DNA of 64,000 bases from Paenibacillus artemisiicola (GTDB lineage Bacteria > Bacillota > Bacilli > Paenibacillales > Paenibacillaceae), in NCBI RefSeq assembly GCF_017652985.1, contig NZ_JAGGDJ010000030.1, forward strand, positions 1 to 64,000. The letters are read 5' to 3'. Below the pieces are notes generated by a model that saw nothing but the letters and a program-made list of their open reading frames with translations, was not told the origin of the DNA and made no database searches. A program made the position numbers and the translations under genes. Positions 61,119 through 64,000 of the stretch are shown piece by piece. Position 1 is the first letter of the stretch, and each line of letters opens with the position of its first letter.

Positions 61119-63274
61119 CGGCCAAGCGGCCCAAGCCGGCCGCTTACCACAACGGCATGCTGCTCAACCGCCTGTTCGCCGTTTATTTGGTCACGATGCT
61201 GGCCGGCGTGGTTATTTTGCAGGCGGAGTCGCTGCTGGCCTCCCATTTCGAAAACATGTTTCCGTTCCCGCTCGTCATCGTCAGCCTGGGCGCGCTCATC
61301 CTGGCCTTCGCGCTGCTGATCGCGTCCGCGATCCGGCTGAGGCCGGTGTTCGGGGTGCTGCGGATCGGCCTCGGCCGGGAGGACGAGCCTAGCAAAGAGA
61401 GCCAGACCAACACGGCGCTGTTTCGGCTGTACAGGCTCCCGTACGAACTGCTCGGCGGCATCTTTCTGTTCGGCCTGCTGTTTTCGCTTACGTTTCACGG
61501 CTACGACATCGTGCGGAACCTTCTCGACGAGAACGCGGACGGCCTGCGGCTGCTCGGCACGGTGGCGGGCGAGCAGAGCCTGTTCATCTTCATCGCGATC
61601 GTGCTGTTCACTTCCGTGCGGCGGATCCTGCGTCCCGTGCTGATGCGCCTGCAGCCGCTGCCGAGCGGGTTCGACGGGCGGGCGTCCGTCGCGCAGCCGC
61701 TGGTCATTACGTACACGTGCACGTTCATCGTCACGATTCTGAGCCTGCTGCAGCTGGCCATCGTCACCGCGCGGCCGCATCAGGCGATGGACCCGTACAA
61801 ATTTGGCATCATCGCGCTGTTTTATTTTATAATGGGGTTAAGCTTATTCAGCTACGTGACGATGCAATTCCGTCAGGAGCTGCGGGGATTGGTCCGCGGC
61901 ATCCGGGGCCTCGTCGGGGGCTACGGACTCCCGCTGCACGAAGCGGGGCCGATTCTGCACGACGAAGCGGGGGAGCTCGCCATCGCGTACCGGGAGCTTC
62001 AAACCCGGATCAACCGGGAATACGAATCGCTCGAGCGCGAGCTGAAGCTGGCCTACAACGTGCAGCAGAAGCTGCTGCCGCCCGGCGACTTGACCATCGG
62101 CGCTTACCGGATCACGGCGCGCTGCCAGTCCTACCGGGAGGTCGGCGGGGATTTCTTCGACGTGGTCTCGCTCGGCCCGAGCCGCTTCGCGATCATGATC
62201 GGCGACGTATCCGGCAAAGGCTTGCCCGCGGCGCTGCTCATGTCCGCCCAGCTGCTCGTCTTCCGCTCGGAGATCCGCCGCAACGGCAGCCCCTCCGAGG
62301 TGCTCGCGCGCATGAACCGGCAGCTGTGCGAAGCGATGGGCGAGGAGGGCTCCGTGACGATCGGCGTCGGCGTCATCGACCTGACGAACAACCAGGTGCA
62401 GTACGCGAGCGCGGGGCATCTGTCCCCGTACGTCGTCGCCAAGGACGGCCGCTTCAAGGCGGTGGACTGCAGCTCGCTGCCGATCGGCATCGACCCGGAA
62501 GCGTCGTACGACGAAATCAGCCTGCAGCTCGAGGACGGCGACCGCTTCCTGCTGTATACGGACGGTTTGATCGAAGCCGTGAACCGGCAAGGGGACATGT
62601 ACAGCTTCGACGGCTTGGAAGCCGAGATCGCGACCTGGGAGCCTGCCGCGGACCTCGCCGACGTCGTCGACGATTGGCTGGCCCGCATGGACAAGGAAAG
62701 CGGCCCCGGGCAGGACGACCGGACGGTCGTCGTGCTGGAGCTGGCCGGCGAATACCGGAGCGTGCTCGCGAAGCTGAATTTGGTTTCGGGCGAGCAGGGC
62801 GCCGCGGCCAGCGCGTTCGACAACCCGTTCATGTCGCGGGAGTGGTCGCTCCGCAGCAAGCTCGGCGACGAACGCCTCATCGCGCTGAAGCTCGGCGATT
62901 GGATCGCGGAGCGCTGGCCGGAGTGCGACATTCGCGAAGACGTGCAAACCGCGGTCTGCGAAGCGATGATTAACGCCATTGAACACGGCAACAAGCTGCA
63001 GCCGAACAAATACGTGACGCTCATCGCCCAAATCGGCGGCATGCTGGCGGTCTGCCGCGTGTACGACGAAGGCGGGGGCTACTTCCCGCGTCTCTCCCGG
63101 GACGAGGACGAAATGCGCAAGAAGCTGGAATCCGAGGATCCCCGCGGCTGGGGGCTTGTCATGATCGACACGCTCGCCGATTATTGGACGACGGGGCGCG
63201 ACGAGCGCGGGTTCTACACCGAACTGTATTTCATGCGCAAATCGACGGAAGCGGCGGAAGGGCAGCCGATATAG
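61109..63274 (+). CDS. Membrane PP2C phosphatase fused to GHKL (RsbW-type) kinase
   Basis: A 721-residue protein joining opposite enzymes of a partner-switch. Residues 15-250 contain about six membrane helices (LFAVYLVTMLAGVVIL ... FGIIALFYFIMGLSLFSYV). A linker/coiled coil (about 290-325; YRELQTRINREYESLEREL) leads to a SpoIIE/RsbU-type PP2C domain with metal-binding VGGDFFDVV, IGDVSGKGLPAALLM and GQDDRTVVVLEL. Residues 580-710 are a GHKL ATPase with the N box EAMINAIEHGN, G1 box DEGGGYFP and G2 box GWGLVMIDTL. The ATG at 61109 overlaps the BTAD gene. It likely sets the phosphorylation state of the STAS protein encoded next. Confidence 0.92.
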   Translation: MELTAKRPKPAAYHNGMLLNRLFAVYLVTMLAGVVILQAESLLASHFENMFPFPLVIVSLGALILAFALLIASAIRLRPVFGVLRIGLGREDEPSKESQTNTALFRLYRLPYELLGGIFLFGLLFSLTFHGYDIVRNLLDENADGLRLLGTVAGEQSLFIFIAIVLFTSVRRILRPVLMRLQPLPSGFDGRASVAQPLVITYTCTFIVTILSLLQLAIVTARPHQAMDPYKFGIIALFYFIMGLSLFSYVTMQFRQELRGLVRGIRGLVGGYGLPLHEAGPILHDEAGELAIAYRELQTRINREYESLERELKLAYNVQQKLLPPGDLTIGAYRITARCQSYREVGGDFFDVVSLGPSRFAIMIGDVSGKGLPAALLMSAQLLVFRSEIRRNGSPSEVLARMNRQLCEAMGEEGSVTIGVGVIDLTNNQVQYASAGHLSPYVVAKDGRFKAVDCSSLPIGIDPEASYDEISLQLEDGDRFLLYTDGLIEAVNRQGDMYSFDGLEAEIATWEPAADLADVVDDWLARMDKESGPGQDDRTVVVLELAGEYRSVLAKLNLVSGEQGAAASAFDNPFMSREWSLRSKLGDERLIALKLGDWIAERWPECDIREDVQTAVCEAMINAIEHGNKLQPNKYVTLIAQIGGMLAVCRVYDEGGGYFPRLSRDEDEMRKKLESEDPRGWGLVMIDTLADYWTTGRDERGFYTELYFMRKSTEAAEGQPI

Positions 63275-63291
63275 AAAGGGAGTGGAACCGA

Positions 63292-63660
63292 GTGGCGGAA
63301 CAACCGTTCATGATGCATACGCGCAAGTTTCCGAACGGCATGGTGCTCGAATTGAGCGGCGATCTGACCAAGTCGGCGGAAGCCAAGCTGATCGCGGGCT
63401 TGGAGCAGGAAACGGAGCTGGGACGCGGCATCCGCTTTCTGGCGCTGGATTTATCGAAGGTGGTCTATATCAACAGCGGCGGAATGGCCGTGCTGATCCG
63501 GCTGGCCCGCATGGGGAGCAAGGCGGGCGTCCATACGTTCTCCTGGGGCGTCACGCCCCACTACGAGAAGTTGTTCCGCATGGTCGGACTGACGGAATAC
63601 CTGATGATTTACCCGAACGAATTCGCGGTGATGCAGCGCATCGAGGCGCTTAATCTTTAA
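63292..63660 (+). CDS. STAS-domain anti-sigma factor antagonist (RsbV-like)
   Basis: A 122-residue STAS protein. The strand-helix pattern MVLELSGDLTKSAEAKL...IRFLALDLSKVVYINSGGMAVLIRLARM is the SpoIIAA/RsbV family. The phosphorylation Ser is in YINSGGMAVL (near residue 61). GTG at 63292 has AAAGGGAG upstream. It follows the PP2C-GHKL gene by 17 bases, its expected phosphatase and kinase. No sigma factor is adjacent, so the final target (sigma factor or other) lies elsewhere. Confidence 0.92.
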   Translation: MAEQPFMMHTRKFPNGMVLELSGDLTKSAEAKLIAGLEQETELGRGIRFLALDLSKVVYINSGGMAVLIRLARMGSKAGVHTFSWGVTPHYEKLFRMVGLTEYLMIYPNEFAVMQRIEALNL

Positions 63661-63701
63661 CGCCGCGAACGAACGGACGCGACACGACGATGGAGGCTGA
63701 C

Positions 63702-64000
63702 ATGGACCGGCAAACGGCGATTTACAAACAATGGCGGCACGCCTTCAAGCTCGACCCCGACCGGGAGATCGACGACGACCGTCTGGACGCGATCTGCATG
63801 TCCGGCACGGACGCCGTCATCGTGGGCGGCTCGACCGGCGTGACCTTCGACAACACGGTGGACCTCATGTCGCGCATCCGGCGCTACGAGGTGCCATGCG
63901 CGCTGGAGGTATCCAGCGAGGAAGCGGCCGTGCCCGGCTTCGACCACTATTTCGTGCCGCTCGTGCTGAACACGGACCGCTCGGAATGGACGACGGGCCG
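63702..64000 (+). CDS. pcrB: PcrB heptaprenylglyceryl phosphate synthase (3' end beyond window)
   Basis: The first 99 codons of PcrB, which joins heptaprenyl diphosphate to glycerol-1-phosphate to make an archaeal-type ether lipid precursor found in bacilli. Seen: WRHAFKLDPDREIDD (residues 11-25, glycerol-phosphate binding part), CMSGTDAVIVGGSTGVTFDN, and VPCALEVSSEEAAVPGFDHYF, which match the B. subtilis pattern. The ATG at 63702 is preferred to the one at 63690 because GGAGG lies 5 bases before it. In bacilli pcrB precedes pcrA and ligA; these would be outside the window. Confidence 0.95.
   Translation, partial: MDRQTAIYKQWRHAFKLDPDREIDDDRLDAICMSGTDAVIVGGSTGVTFDNTVDLMSRIRRYEVPCALEVSSEEAAVPGFDHYFVPLVLNTDRSEWTTG

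Overview
The window looks like a chromosomal segment of a GC-rich, endospore-lineage Firmicute of the Paenibacillaceae (Paenibacillus/Cohnella type). The evidence is gene order that follows the Bacillus subtilis comF-flg-hag-secA-prfB-yvjA-ftsEX-ctpB-minJ-uvrBA neighbourhood, Firmicute-only families (YvyF, FliW, MinJ, PcrB, long HPF), sigma-A and sigma-D type promoters, strong GGAGG ribosome binding sites, and very GC-rich codon use. No rRNA, tRNA, CRISPR array or insertion sequence was seen.

Layout. 1-1959: end of the competence operon (comFA cut by the window edge, comFC), followed by a 72-bp tandem repeat that seems to have grown out of the comFC 3' end. 2322-9465: late flagellar genes yvyF, flgM, flgN, flgK, flgL, a YviE-type gene, fliW, csrA and two tandem flagellins, each with its own sigma-D-type promoter and a leader hairpin that presents AGGA in its loop (a CsrA site). 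9559-13443: a TPR glycosyltransferase, then flaG, fliD, fliS and a fliT-like gene. 13528-21779: a sugar island with two more glycosyltransferases and a tightly overlapped five-gene set (rfbF, rfbG, a C-methyltransferase, a 3,5-epimerase, a reductase/epimerase) expected to make a CDP-linked, C-methyl-branched 6-deoxyhexose. Its place inside the flagellar region suggests flagellin (or other surface/spore) glycosylation.

21921-28144: cold-shock protein, ribosome hibernation factor, secA, prfB with its programmed +1 frameshift, and a YitT-family membrane protein carrying six 12-residue charged repeats. 28277-36536: a complete arginine operon argCJBDFGH behind two adjacent palindromic ARG-box-like operators; carAB is absent. 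36856-49663: a VanW/G5 cell-wall protein (reverse strand), ftsE-ftsX with a catalytically intact coiled-coil M23 hydrolase, a CtpB-type protease, minJ, and uvrB-uvrA with a possible LexA box.

49792-64000: a nitrite/sulfite reductase and a sugar-phosphate isomerase-like protein (both reverse), a small two-helix membrane protein, an HtrA-like protease next to a copper-amine-oxidase-N-domain protein, a two-module U32 protein (RlhA-like), and a coupled regulatory set: a BTAD regulator, a membrane protein fusing a PP2C phosphatase to a GHKL anti-sigma-type kinase, and a STAS antagonist. The window ends in pcrB.

The most interesting units are the flagellin/CsrA/glycosylation block (7 to 22 kb) and the one-polypeptide phosphatase-kinase partner switch at 61-63.7 kb. 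All function calls come from reading motifs, length and synteny; no database search was run.
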